From positions 1 to 26,200 of the IMG/VR virus record IMGVR_UViG_3300044641_008512: a stretch of 26,200 nt of DNA. The stretch is one strand, 5' to 3'. The translations under genes and the position numbers were made by a program. Below are positions 1 through 7,032 of this stretch, in pieces. Origin of the DNA: a virus. Each line of letters starts with the position of its first letter. The first letter of the stretch is position 1. The notes below the pieces were generated by a model that was not told the DNA's origin, did not search any database, and was given only the letters and a program-made list of their open reading frames with translations.

Positions 1-3
1 GAG

Positions 4-672
4 ATGAAGACTGAATCAAGCAACGACGTCAAGCTTGTCTGGGTCACGCCAGAGGCGGAGAAGATGGTCACGTACTGTGCCAGGGTGTCATCTCCTCAAA
101 ACCAGGAGAATCTGGAGACAGCTCCGAAACTTCTTGCATACTGCATTAAGAACAGGCATTGGAGCATCTTTGAGATGGCAAACATGTGTGTTCAAGTCAA
201 CACAACTCGTTCTATCTCGGCTCAGTTAATTCGACATCGTAGCTTTAATTTTCAAGAGTTCTCCCAGCGTTATTCAGATGTGGCATCTCTTGGTCCGCTG
301 AAGATGCCTCATCTGCGTCGCCAGGACAACAAGAATAGACAGAACTCCATTGACGACTTGAATATGGAGTTAGTACAAAACTATTATCGACGCATCAGTA
401 CTCTGTTTGAAGAATCAGAACATCTCTATCAAGAGATGATCAGCAACGGGGTGGCTAAGGAATGCGCCAGGGAGGTGCTGCCTATGTCATCCCCAACAAG
501 GCTCTACGTCAATGGCAGCATCAGGAGCTGGATCACTTACATCGCCTTGAGAGAGAAGCACGGAACTCAGATGGAGCACATGAAAATCGCCAAAGGGGTT
601 AAAGAAATTTTTTGCGAAGAATTTCCGAGCATTGCAGAAGCACTTGGAGGCAGTGAGCCGTGGCTGATTTGA
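4..672 (+). CDS. thyX: FAD-dependent thymidylate synthase ThyX
   Basis: Makes dTMP from dUMP using methylene-tetrahydrofolate with FAD and NADPH, supplying thymidine for phage DNA synthesis in the host cytoplasm. The ThyX signature RHRX7S is present as RHRSFNFQEFS at residues 77-87, followed by QRYS. At 222 residues it has the usual length for the family. The ATG at position 4 is the first start available in the window, and the reading frame fits the expected N-terminus. It fits with the dCMP deaminase at 6568, which feeds dUMP to this enzyme. The family is widespread in cyanophages. The identification is firm; the only doubt is whether an upstream start lies outside the window. Confidence 0.96.
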   Translation: MKTESSNDVKLVWVTPEAEKMVTYCARVSSPQNQENLETAPKLLAYCIKNRHWSIFEMANMCVQVNTTRSISAQLIRHRSFNFQEFSQRYSDVASLGPLKMPHLRRQDNKNRQNSIDDLNMELVQNYYRRISTLFEESEHLYQEMISNGVAKECAREVLPMSSPTRLYVNGSIRSWITYIALREKHGTQMEHMKIAKGVKEIFCEEFPSIAEALGGSEPWLI

Positions 673-719
673 GGAAAGCTTAAAAATATAAAATACGAAT
701 AACTTAATTTGTTTTAATT

Positions 720-763
720 GCCTGGGCACCGAAAGGGTAAGTCCCAGGCTTTGTTGTATCTTT
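720..763 (+). terminator. Hairpin between thyX and the ArdC-like gene, possible terminator
   Basis: GCCTGGG (720-726) pairs with CCCAGGC (743-749). Inside the 16-nt loop, ACC and GGT could add an inner stem. The stem is followed by the T-rich but interrupted stretch TTTGTTGTATCTTT. It ends just before the ATG at 771, so it could equally be a 5' leader structure of the downstream gene. Confidence 0.4.
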
Positions 764-770
764 GCACGCT

Positions 771-1724
771 ATGACGGACAACACGCTCACTGCAACCAAA
801 CTTCCAAAAGTTCCTGACAAGGCAATGGAAGCTCTTAAGGAAGGAATTCAATCTGTCCTTGATTCCAAGGATTGGTCTGGATTTCTTTCTGCTATCAGAA
901 AAATTCACAGCTACAGCTTCAATAATCGACTATTGATTATGCTGGGGCAATCAAAGAGAGGATGGGAGTTGTCTCCCTATGTAGCCGGTAAAACTAAATG
1001 GAATACTGAATTTAACAGGCAATTAAAGGAAGGTGAGTTTGTAAAACCAATTTGGATCTTGGCTCCGATCCTTGTTGAGAAGAAAGACAGCAACGGCAAT
1101 CCGATTCGTCGGGCTGACGGATCTACAGAAAAAATTGCAATCAGATTCCGTGGCGTCAAAGTTTACGATCACAGGCAGACCCACGGGGATGACCTGCCGG
1201 AGCCGGATACGGAGGGCATGATGGCTGAGCTGAGTTGCGAAGCGTCAGTGGAACTGTTCAATGGACTGGTTGACGTTGCTAAGAAACGTAACGTTCAGGT
1301 CAGCAGAGCTGTGTCGAAACATGAAATGGGTGGTGCCCACGGTCGTTGTTGGTTCCAGAATCAAGGTCGCGCCAGTAAGATCGAGATACTGGAGGGGCTG
1401 AACCTGGCGACACAGGTCAGTGTTCTTGTCCACGAACTTGGCCACGCAATCCTCCACAACAGGGACGAATATTCAGAACATGACGCCGCATCGATCAAAG
1501 AGCTGGAAGCCGAGTCAGTTGCTTATCTTGTTTGCTCTCATTACGGTATGGATCTCGGCAGCCGTAGCTTCCGTTATATTGTTCATCACGACCATGCGTC
1601 TGATGACGTCGTAGCGGACCTACTCAAATCAGGCGACCGGATCTTCAAGGCGTACAGCGAGATCATCTCTGTTGTGGATCCAAAACTGGAAGAGTTTGGA
1701 CTCAAGCCGGATCGCCCTGCGTAA
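771..1724 (+). CDS. ArdC-like antirestriction protein (ssDNA-binding domain plus zincin metallopeptidase)
   Basis: The N-terminal part (about residues 17-100, with KDWSGFL, YSFNNRLLIM and a GEFVKPIWILAP segment) matches the ArdC-type ssDNA-binding domain. The C-terminal part holds a zinc metallopeptidase motif, VLVHELGHAILH, with H221, E222 and H225, and a downstream ELEAESVAYLV helix whose E248 is the likely third ligand. Known ArdC proteins protect incoming DNA from host restriction; that role here is inferred from the family. The ATG at 771 is preferred to a TTG nine bases upstream. The 317-residue length is usual for the two-domain form. A hairpin precedes it and a long structured non-coding region follows. 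The domain call is firm; the antirestriction role is less so. Confidence 0.85.
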   Translation: MTDNTLTATKLPKVPDKAMEALKEGIQSVLDSKDWSGFLSAIRKIHSYSFNNRLLIMLGQSKRGWELSPYVAGKTKWNTEFNRQLKEGEFVKPIWILAPILVEKKDSNGNPIRRADGSTEKIAIRFRGVKVYDHRQTHGDDLPEPDTEGMMAELSCEASVELFNGLVDVAKKRNVQVSRAVSKHEMGGAHGRCWFQNQGRASKIEILEGLNLATQVSVLVHELGHAILHNRDEYSEHDAASIKELEAESVAYLVCSHYGMDLGSRSFRYIVHHDHASDDVVADLLKSGDRIFKAYSEIISVVDPKLEEFGLKPDRPA

Positions 1725-1730
1725 TGTAGA

Positions 1731-1960
1731 GTTCTAAAGCTGCAGTTACCTCGTCACTGGCTGCAGCAACAGACAGCTTGCTGTCTGGAGAACGGGAAAT
1801 ACAGGAGATAGGGGATTAAACCTTTATCTCCTGTTTCCTTAATTATGAGGGCGGGACTGCACCCTGATCACAGGTACAGTCCGTCAGTTACCAGCGCAGG
1901 GAAACCGTAAAAACCTGCACTCCCTCGTAATACGGGGCTGTCACGGTTCTTCTACGCCCC
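1731..1960 (+). ncRNA. Densely structured intergenic RNA-like region
   Basis: The gap 1725-1990 has no convincing gene but a run of stem-loops: GCTGCAG/CTGCAGC near 1739-1767; CAGACAGC/GCTGTCTG at about 1769-1786; a long stem with CAGGAGATA pairing TATCTCCTG (1802-1840); then a possible three-way junction in which GAGGG pairs CCCTC, GGACTG pairs CAGTCC and GCAGG pairs CCTGC (about 1847-1928); and finally GGGGC/GCCCC (about 1934-1960). An alternative fold of the third block resembles the 3' half of a TPP riboswitch (CCTGATC, then TACCAGCGCAGGGAA), but no CTGAGA element was found upstream. A structured RNA is likely; its class is not known. Confidence 0.5.
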
Positions 1961-1965
1961 TCAGG

Positions 1966-1971
1966 TATAAT
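1966..1971 (+). promoter_or_regulatory. Perfect TATAAT hexamer, possible -10 box
   Basis: TATAAT lies 20-25 bases upstream of the TTG start at 1991. No recognisable -35 hexamer sits 16-18 bases upstream (the sequence there is ACGGTT or similar) and there is no extended TG motif. It could start a transcript with a very short leader for the next two small genes, or be chance. Confidence 0.3.
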
Positions 1972-1990
1972 AGGCCAATGAATTCAAATT

Positions 1991-2230
1991 TTGTATGTGG
2001 TGGCGACTCTTACAAAGCCCAAATTAATTGGATGCGTCTCAAGTGATTCCGGCAGGCTCTCTGTGTTGGATACTTCTCATCTCAGGGTCTCTGAAACTGG
2101 TAAAGTCAAGCTTCCGAGCTGGAACCTTTACACATCCTTCAGTACTGAGATTGGAGATGGTGAGTTCACAGTCTACGAACAACGCGACAACAAAGGACGA
2201 CTATGCCGGATCCTGATCGAGCTGGAATGA
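1991..2230 (+). CDS. Hypothetical small protein
   Basis: I do not recognise this 79-residue protein. It looks beta-rich, with alternating short hydrophobic stretches (MYVVATL, KLIGCVSS, RLSVLDTSHL, FTVYEQRDNKGRLCRILIELE). No ATG is available in frame near its beginning, so it must use TTG at 1991 or GTG at 1997; an ATG at 1978 is in another frame and closes after 22 codons. It is the first gene after the structured region and overlaps the next gene by 28 bases, so the two are probably co-translated. Confidence 0.6.
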   Translation: MYVVATLTKPKLIGCVSSDSGRLSVLDTSHLRVSETGKVKLPSWNLYTSFSTEIGDGEFTVYEQRDNKGRLCRILIELE

Positions 2231-2439
2231 GGGAACTGGATCCAGACAAGGAGCCAAATAACTGGTTGGCTGCTGTGTTGCGTGATCTCATCGATCAAAA
2301 CACAGAGGAATCTAGAGAAAGTCTTAAGGCCGCCGTAACAGACTTGACCTACTGGGTCGAGCCAGGGGTTATTGATTCTGTATTTTACCATTGGATAGTA
2401 GAATATAAAGCTCTAATGGCTCAAAATAAAAAGTCTTGA
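2203..2439 (+). CDS. Hypothetical small acidic protein
   Basis: This 78-residue protein is not recognised. It is mostly helical in appearance, with WLAAVLRDLIDQ, SLKAAVTDLTYWV and SVFYHWIVEYKALM. The ATG at 2203 has a good Shine-Dalgarno sequence (AAAGGA, five bases before it) inside the previous gene. An ATG at 2227, which would make an ATGA overlap, is the alternative start. Its last 71 bases overlap the end of the convergent minus-strand gene, which is unusual but possible in a compact phage genome. Confidence 0.65.
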   Translation: MPDPDRAGMRELDPDKEPNNWLAAVLRDLIDQNTEESRESLKAAVTDLTYWVEPGVIDSVFYHWIVEYKALMAQNKKS

Positions 2440-2947
2440 AGTAGTTACGTCCTGTCGTACAGATCATTGGATCATCTGGAGTTACGCCAGTGATTTTATA
2501 CTTCAATCGAAGTGGGTCAACTGGATAGGGTGGACGATACCAAGTGAATTCTTTTAGTTCTTCATTAATAATCCACTCGGGTCTATTTTTGCACCACCTC
2601 TTAAAAGCACGGAACTGTTTTTCTGGGTAACGCGACGTGCAGTCAATCACCAGGTGATCACCTGGGTGGAGGTTCCAACGAAGCTTCAAGACTTCATCGT
2701 TGCCTTTTGAGATAGCAGTCAACCCAACCTTTCCCCGCATCACTTGGTTAAGCGTGCGGGCTCTCCTGTTCTTTCTTCCTCTGTACCAATCATTGAGCTG
2801 ACGGCGAGACTTGCCAACGGCAAAGCCAACATTCCATATGTAAAAGCCTGGTCTGTACTCTTCTATAGGTTCAAGAAAAACTTTGCAGAGGTGGTCTCCC
2901 ACTCTGAATAAAGAACCTGTAAACTTGCGACAGACTCGGTAACTCAT
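2369..2947 (-). CDS. Hypothetical basic protein, minus strand
   Basis: A 192-residue basic protein rich in Arg, Lys, Trp and Tyr (for example LNDWYRGRKNRRARTLNQVM and FRAFKRWCKNRPEW). The family is not recognised; the composition suggests nucleic-acid contact, which is only inference. ATG at 2947 (MSYRVCRKF) is preferred to an upstream TTG at 2974. It is a lone minus-strand gene among plus-strand genes, converging with the gene ending at 2439, and its start abuts the start of the plus-strand gene at 2948 with no gap. The promoter must therefore lie within the neighbouring coding sequence. Confidence 0.65.
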   Translation of the reverse strand: MSYRVCRKFTGSLFRVGDHLCKVFLEPIEEYRPGFYIWNVGFAVGKSRRQLNDWYRGRKNRRARTLNQVMRGKVGLTAISKGNDEVLKLRWNLHPGDHLVIDCTSRYPEKQFRAFKRWCKNRPEWIINEELKEFTWYRPPYPVDPLRLKYKITGVTPDDPMICTTGRNYFKTFYFEPLELYILLSNGKIQNQ

Positions 2948-3232
2948 TTGGAAGAACTTATTTTTTTGATTCAATCAGACCCTGAGCTCTGGGAAGTGGT
3001 TGAGAACCTGAAGCACCAGGATGAGGACCTGTCCGATTTTATCTTGAGCGTGGCTCAGATGCTATCGGTTGAGTTTGAAGAGATGCACAGAACGGATCTC
3101 AGCGATAAACTGTCGGCTCTGTTCGGCGGTCTGCCGGAAAAGGCTTTCCTGATGGTGCCGCTGCTTCTGCACATTGCTCTGGATATTTTCCTGATGAGGG
3201 CCATCCCTAACAAAAGCGCTCTGAAGGACTGA
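2948..3232 (+). CDS. Hypothetical protein with a hydrophobic C-terminal helix
   Basis: A 94-residue acidic, helical protein (EELIFLIQSDPELWEVVENL near the start) ending in a hydrophobic segment, FLMVPLLLHIALDIFLM (about residues 67-83), that could be a membrane helix or a buried helix. The family is unknown. The start is uncertain: TTG at 2948 keeps the most conserved-looking sequence but has no clear ribosome binding site, and internal ATGs give much shorter products. The next gene begins four bases after its stop. Confidence 0.55.
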   Translation: MEELIFLIQSDPELWEVVENLKHQDEDLSDFILSVAQMLSVEFEEMHRTDLSDKLSALFGGLPEKAFLMVPLLLHIALDIFLMRAIPNKSALKD

Positions 3233-3235
3233 GCA

Positions 3236-3469
3236 ATGCAAGTCGGCTACGTCCTCTGCTCTGCGGATCTCAATGAAATCTTGTGTCTCACTGAGTGTAA
3301 AAGCTCGGTTGAGATGGTGTCCATTGATAGCACCAAGGCAATCAACAAATCAATCTGCCTGTCTGATCTGACAGAGATCAAAAGCATCTATAAAAAGTTT
3401 CGTAACAAAGAACTTGTTGGAGAACTGGAAGTTGTTAATGTAGCTAGGCTCTACAAAAAGTTTTACTGA
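3236..3469 (+). CDS. Hypothetical small protein
   Basis: A 77-residue protein of unknown family. The N-terminal half is hydrophobic and Cys-containing (MQVGYVLCSADLNEILCLTEC); the C-terminal half is basic and helical (KSIYKKFRNKEL). The ATG follows AAGGA by seven bases, a good ribosome binding site inside the end of the preceding gene, so the pair is probably co-translated. It sits directly upstream of the DNA polymerase gene. Confidence 0.65.
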   Translation: MQVGYVLCSADLNEILCLTECKSSVEMVSIDSTKAINKSICLSDLTEIKSIYKKFRNKELVGELEVVNVARLYKKFY

Positions 3470-3486
3470 TCCAATATAAAAAACTT

Positions 3487-5331
3487 ATGAGGCTTGTTCT
3501 GGACATTGAGACGAATGGCCTCTTGGCCGAGCTGGACAGGGTTCATTCACTTGTGCTTCGTGACGTCGATACGGGCACCGTCTATAGCTGTGCGGATCAA
3601 CCTGGCTATCAGTCCGTCGCCAGTGGGTTGGAGCTGGTGCAGCAGGCCGAGCAGATCGTCGGTCACAACGTGATTGCGTTTGACCTGCGTGCTTTGAAGA
3701 AGGTCTACCCCTCTTTTAAGCTTAAGGATGGGTGCGACATTTACGACACTTTGGTGGTCAGTCGCGTACTGTGGCCTGAGCTGGATCCAGTAGACAGGCA
3801 GAAGTTCGCTCACATCGCTCCGAAGTACATGGGCAGGCATTCGCTTGCTGCCTGGGGCGAACGTTTAGGTGTTGCCAAAATTAAGTTTGCAGAGGAAAAG
3901 AAAAAAGAAACAAACGTTGAAAACATCTGGGAAAGCTGGAGCGCGTCGATGCAGGAGTACTGCATCGGTGATACCCTGGTAACCGTTAAGCTATTTGAAT
4001 ATTTTCAGACACAGGGCTTGGTGCCAGGGTGCCAAAAGCTGGAGCACGACTTTGCTCGTGTCATGGCTCTGCAGGAAGACTTTGGTTTTCCTTTCAATGA
4101 GAAAGCTGCTTTTGCATTGGTCAATGATCTCAAAGTCAAACGCGACGAAATCAATGACAAACTCCAAGAGGTTTTTCCGCCTCTCATTGAAGAAAGGTGG
4201 TCGCCTAAAACTGGCAAACGTCTCAAAGACAAGGTTGAGGTTTTTAACCCCGCGTCAAGGCAGCAGACAGCGGAGAGACTACGCGGCAAGTATCCGGAAA
4301 TTACTTTCGCGGAAACAGAGAAGGGCTCTCCCAAGGTTGATGACGATGTGTTGGAAAGCCTGGGTGAGTTCTATCCGGAAGCTAAGCTCCTAGCTGAATA
4401 CCAGACGCTCAACAAACGTCTCGGCCAGATCGCAGAAGGAAAGGAGGCATGGTTGAAGCATTGCCGTAAGTTCGGTGATGGACGCATCCACGGTGGTGTT
4501 AAGACGAACGCCTGCGTCAGCGGTAGGTGCAGCCACACCAACCCGAACATGGCCCAGGTGCCCTCTGTAGGCCACGCCTATGGGGCTGAATGCAGGGCTC
4601 TTTTTACGGCGCCTGAGGGCTGGACTCTAATCGGTACTGACGCGTCAGGCCTTGAGCTGAGAGCGTTGGGTGCATGGCTTGCTCACTTTGACGGCGGAGA
4701 GTATGCAAAACTTGTAAGCAATGCAGGATTTGATATCCACACTTACAATGCAAAACTGTTTGGTATTTATAACGGAGAAGGTGAAATTACAAAGGCTATT
4801 AGAGATTTAAGTAAGAGATTGATCTATGCTCTTTTATACGGAGCCGGTGCAAAAAAGGTAGGAAGTGTTATAGATTTAACAGTAAATGAGCAGAAGCAGT
4901 ACGAAATAGGTAAGAGGACTATTGATACATTTTATGCAAACTTGCCTGCAATTAAAAAACTAAAAGATAAGATCGACGCCAGGATTACTGAGCGGGGTTA
5001 TCTACTTGGTATTGATGGTCGGCATCTACAAATCCGCTCCAGGCACTCGGCACTGAATCAGCTTCTGCAATCTACTGGTGCAGTGCTGATGAAGAAAGCT
5101 ACCTGTATTTACTATGAAGATTTAGAGAATGAAGGATTGCGTTTTGGAATTGATTATGGTTTCTGTGCATTTATTCATGATGAACATCAGGTAGCAACTA
5201 AACCTGAACACGTTGAATTAGTTAAAAAGATTTCAATTGAAGCTATAGAAAAAGCTGGTAGATTTTTTAATCTACTTTGTCCTTTTACTGGTGAAGCTAG
5301 GAGTGGAGTGAATTGGGAAGAGACTCACTAA
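3487..5331 (+). CDS. Family A (T7-like) DNA polymerase with 3'-5' exonuclease domain
   Basis: The replicative DNA polymerase, 614 residues, somewhat shorter than T7 gp5 (704). The exonuclease motifs are LVLDIETNG (D6, E8), GHNVIAFDL (N61, D66) and YCIGD (Y158, D162). Polymerase motif A is GTDASGLELR (D385), motif B is RDLSKRLIYALLYGAG (R439, K443, Y447) and motif C is IHDEH (H564-E566). All catalytic residues are present, so it should polymerise and proofread. Tyr447 corresponds to position 762 of E. coli Pol I. Base use changes inside the gene: from about 4700 to the end it is clearly more AT-rich than the part before. It converges with the minus-strand gene that ends nine bases downstream. 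Confidence 0.97.
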   Translation: MRLVLDIETNGLLAELDRVHSLVLRDVDTGTVYSCADQPGYQSVASGLELVQQAEQIVGHNVIAFDLRALKKVYPSFKLKDGCDIYDTLVVSRVLWPELDPVDRQKFAHIAPKYMGRHSLAAWGERLGVAKIKFAEEKKKETNVENIWESWSASMQEYCIGDTLVTVKLFEYFQTQGLVPGCQKLEHDFARVMALQEDFGFPFNEKAAFALVNDLKVKRDEINDKLQEVFPPLIEERWSPKTGKRLKDKVEVFNPASRQQTAERLRGKYPEITFAETEKGSPKVDDDVLESLGEFYPEAKLLAEYQTLNKRLGQIAEGKEAWLKHCRKFGDGRIHGGVKTNACVSGRCSHTNPNMAQVPSVGHAYGAECRALFTAPEGWTLIGTDASGLELRALGAWLAHFDGGEYAKLVSNAGFDIHTYNAKLFGIYNGEGEITKAIRDLSKRLIYALLYGAGAKKVGSVIDLTVNEQKQYEIGKRTIDTFYANLPAIKKLKDKIDARITERGYLLGIDGRHLQIRSRHSALNQLLQSTGAVLMKKATCIYYEDLENEGLRFGIDYGFCAFIHDEHQVATKPEHVELVKKISIEAIEKAGRFFNLLCPFTGEARSGVNWEETH

Positions 5332-5339
5332 ATTATATT

Positions 5340-6218
5340 TTATTTTAAAGACTCAAGTTGACGTTGTAGCTCGCTTGAACGTCTGCTTAATCTTATCTGT
5401 TCAGGCGTTACTTCAAAGCTACCGGAAGAATTAAGAAGTCTTTTCAATTCTGAATCAACTTTAGATTGCTCTTCGCGGATAGGTTTTGCTCGTTGCTCAT
5501 TTACAAATTGTACGGCACCAGAAACAGCACCAAAAGGATCCAGCAATCCGGCTACGCCACGCGAGGTTAATTCGCTGCCCTCACGTCGCAACGTATTACC
5601 ATAGTTTGAAGTATTGTCTTCGTAAATCGTAGGAGCAGTATAGTTCTGTCTTTTTGCAAATTGTTTGGCAAATCTCTCTGCTCGATCTTCTTCTGGAGCG
5701 TCCGCATATTGCATCGCTAATCCAGCCGCTAAATCAACTAAAGGTAAATTCCCAGTTTGATTGCTAAGGCCTTGAAGAGAGCGTCCGAGCACACCGAAAT
5801 AGCTATACAAACCCTTATCTTTCGGATTAAGGTGGCCTAATTCGTGGATTTCTGTATGTCTTTCTCGCTCCGTACGGCCTCCGGCATAACCAGACATGCC
5901 TACTTCATTTAAAATAGGATTTGCATAGTCTGCTGTTCCCCACAAGGGGGCAACAATTGGTGCAATCTGCCGAACTAAAGATGGTGTTTTTTCTTGGTCG
6001 ATAAAACGACCTTTAACACCTGTAATGCGTTGTAGTTCTTCCGACCTTTTAGGGAAGGGTTGGGGAGGAAATACTGCTCTAGTTACAGGGGAAGCAACTC
6101 CGCCACCAGGGAGCCAGCCCCCTGAAACCCGATCAAGCTGGGTGTAGCCGCGTTGGGCTTGCCCCAGGGCTTGACCAGCAAAGCGTTGAACTCCGCCAAA
6201 GAAACTAGAAAGAGACAC
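5340..6218 (-). CDS. Probable virion protein with HExxH zinc-metallopeptidase motif
   Basis: A 292-residue protein. The N-terminus is Gly/Pro-rich (residues 1-50, for example GGWLPGGGVASPV), as in many phage structural proteins. Residues 121-130 read HTEIHELGHL, a zincin motif with H125, E126 and H129; E181 in EDRAERFAKQF is a candidate third zinc ligand. The C-terminus (about 240-292) is charged and coiled-coil-like, with leucine-rich repeats of EL and QL. A virion-associated or morphogenetic peptidase is possible but not shown. It reads opposite to the polymerase and is paired with a basic peptide gene two bases upstream. The gene is confident; the function is tentative. Confidence 0.75.
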   Translation of the reverse strand: MSLSSFFGGVQRFAGQALGQAQRGYTQLDRVSGGWLPGGGVASPVTRAVFPPQPFPKRSEELQRITGVKGRFIDQEKTPSLVRQIAPIVAPLWGTADYANPILNEVGMSGYAGGRTERERHTEIHELGHLNPKDKGLYSYFGVLGRSLQGLSNQTGNLPLVDLAAGLAMQYADAPEEDRAERFAKQFAKRQNYTAPTIYEDNTSNYGNTLRREGSELTSRGVAGLLDPFGAVSGAVQFVNEQRAKPIREEQSKVDSELKRLLNSSGSFEVTPEQIRLSRRSSELQRQLESLK

Positions 6219-6220
6219 GA

Positions 6221-6334
6221 TTACTTTTTCTTTCCGCCGTTCTTTGCTTTGTTGGCAACGGCATTGCCGCTGTTCTGCTTGGCGTTTTGCTTACCAGCAG
6301 CAGACTTACCTTTTTTGTTCTTCGGCTTAGGCAT
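6221..6334 (-). CDS. Small Lys-rich basic peptide
   Basis: A 37-residue peptide, MPKPKNKKGKSAAGKQ followed by more Lys, Asn and Ala, ending in GGKKK. Such a composition suits binding to nucleic acid or packing with DNA, but no family is recognised. An upstream in-frame start would give 63 residues with an unrelated leader; the ATG at 6334 begins the low-complexity basic part and is preferred. It lies two bases from the start of the HELGH protein and is probably transcribed with it. Confidence 0.55.
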   Translation of the reverse strand: MPKPKNKKGKSAAGKQNAKQNSGNAVANKAKNGGKKK

Positions 6335-6400
6335 CTTAACAATATTTTCTGATACTATCCTACGGTCACCTAGTACAGTTTCACCGCCACGAGACAACCA

Positions 6401-6571
6401 ATGGAGCCTCAACGCCTAGCTAAAATTAAAGAATCCTTAAAAGACATGAGTTTAGAGGAGCTTCAAGGCATGTCAGATGATCTTGGCAATCTCATTTCAG
6501 TCTTGATGACGCGCCAGGTGGCCGTTGAAGATACAATTCTTGACCGCCTTGATGCAGTGTTCAGTAAATGA
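6401..6571 (+). CDS. Hypothetical small helical protein
   Basis: A 56-residue protein, MEPQRLAKIKESLKDMSLEE at the start, ending LDRLDAVFSK. It is acidic and probably all helix, with a heptad-like spacing of Leu, Met and Ile that suggests a coiled coil. Its stop overlaps the dCMP deaminase start as ATGA (6568-6571), and the deaminase has no Shine-Dalgarno of its own, so translational coupling is likely. The gene is divergent from the basic peptide, with about 66 bases between them. Confidence 0.65.
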   Translation: MEPQRLAKIKESLKDMSLEELQGMSDDLGNLISVLMTRQVAVEDTILDRLDAVFSK

Positions 6572-7020
6572 CACCTAAAGAAGAGAAATGGCACGTCAGG
6601 TTTTTGCGTCTTGCAAAAGAAGTGTCGACCTGGAGTGTAGATCCGTCCACAAAAGTTGGGTGCGTTCTTGTGAAGAACAAGCGCGTAATCTCAACTGGAT
6701 ATAACGGATTTCCAAAAAACATCAGCGACAACTTTGATCGATTAATGGATCGAGAGAAGAAGTATGAGATTACAGTCCACGCGGAAGTTAACGCAGTCAC
6801 CACTGCTGCACTTCACGGCGTCAGTACTGAAGGAAGTGCTGCTTATGTCAGCTTCAGTCCATGCTCTCGCTGCGCTGCTGTACTTATTAACGCTGGTATT
6901 ACTGCCGTCTATGTGATAGGAGGTGACACCATACCCGATCGTTGGTTGTCAAACTTTATTACAGCAAGCAACTTACTGGCGGAAGCCGGTGTACACTATC
7001 AAGTCATCGACATTTCCTAA
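6568..7020 (+). CDS. dCMP deaminase
   Basis: Converts dCMP to dUMP, the substrate of thymidylate synthase. The zinc and catalytic motif is HAEVNA (H71, E73) with PCSRC (C99, C102) further on; GYNGFP (44-49) is typical of dCMP rather than cytidine deaminases. At 150 residues it has the normal length. It works with ThyX at 4-672 to supply dTMP. The start overlaps the preceding small gene and no ribosome binding site is seen, so coupling is likely. Confidence 0.95.
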   Translation: MTPKEEKWHVRFLRLAKEVSTWSVDPSTKVGCVLVKNKRVISTGYNGFPKNISDNFDRLMDREKKYEITVHAEVNAVTTAALHGVSTEGSAAYVSFSPCSRCAAVLINAGITAVYVIGGDTIPDRWLSNFITASNLLAEAGVHYQVIDIS

Positions 7021-7032
7021 TCGATCCCAACC

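Noticed and set aside
3995-4393. A 132-codon plus-strand frame within the polymerase gene
   Set aside because: It is in another frame of the polymerase coding sequence and the product is Leu/Ser/Arg-rich without pattern.
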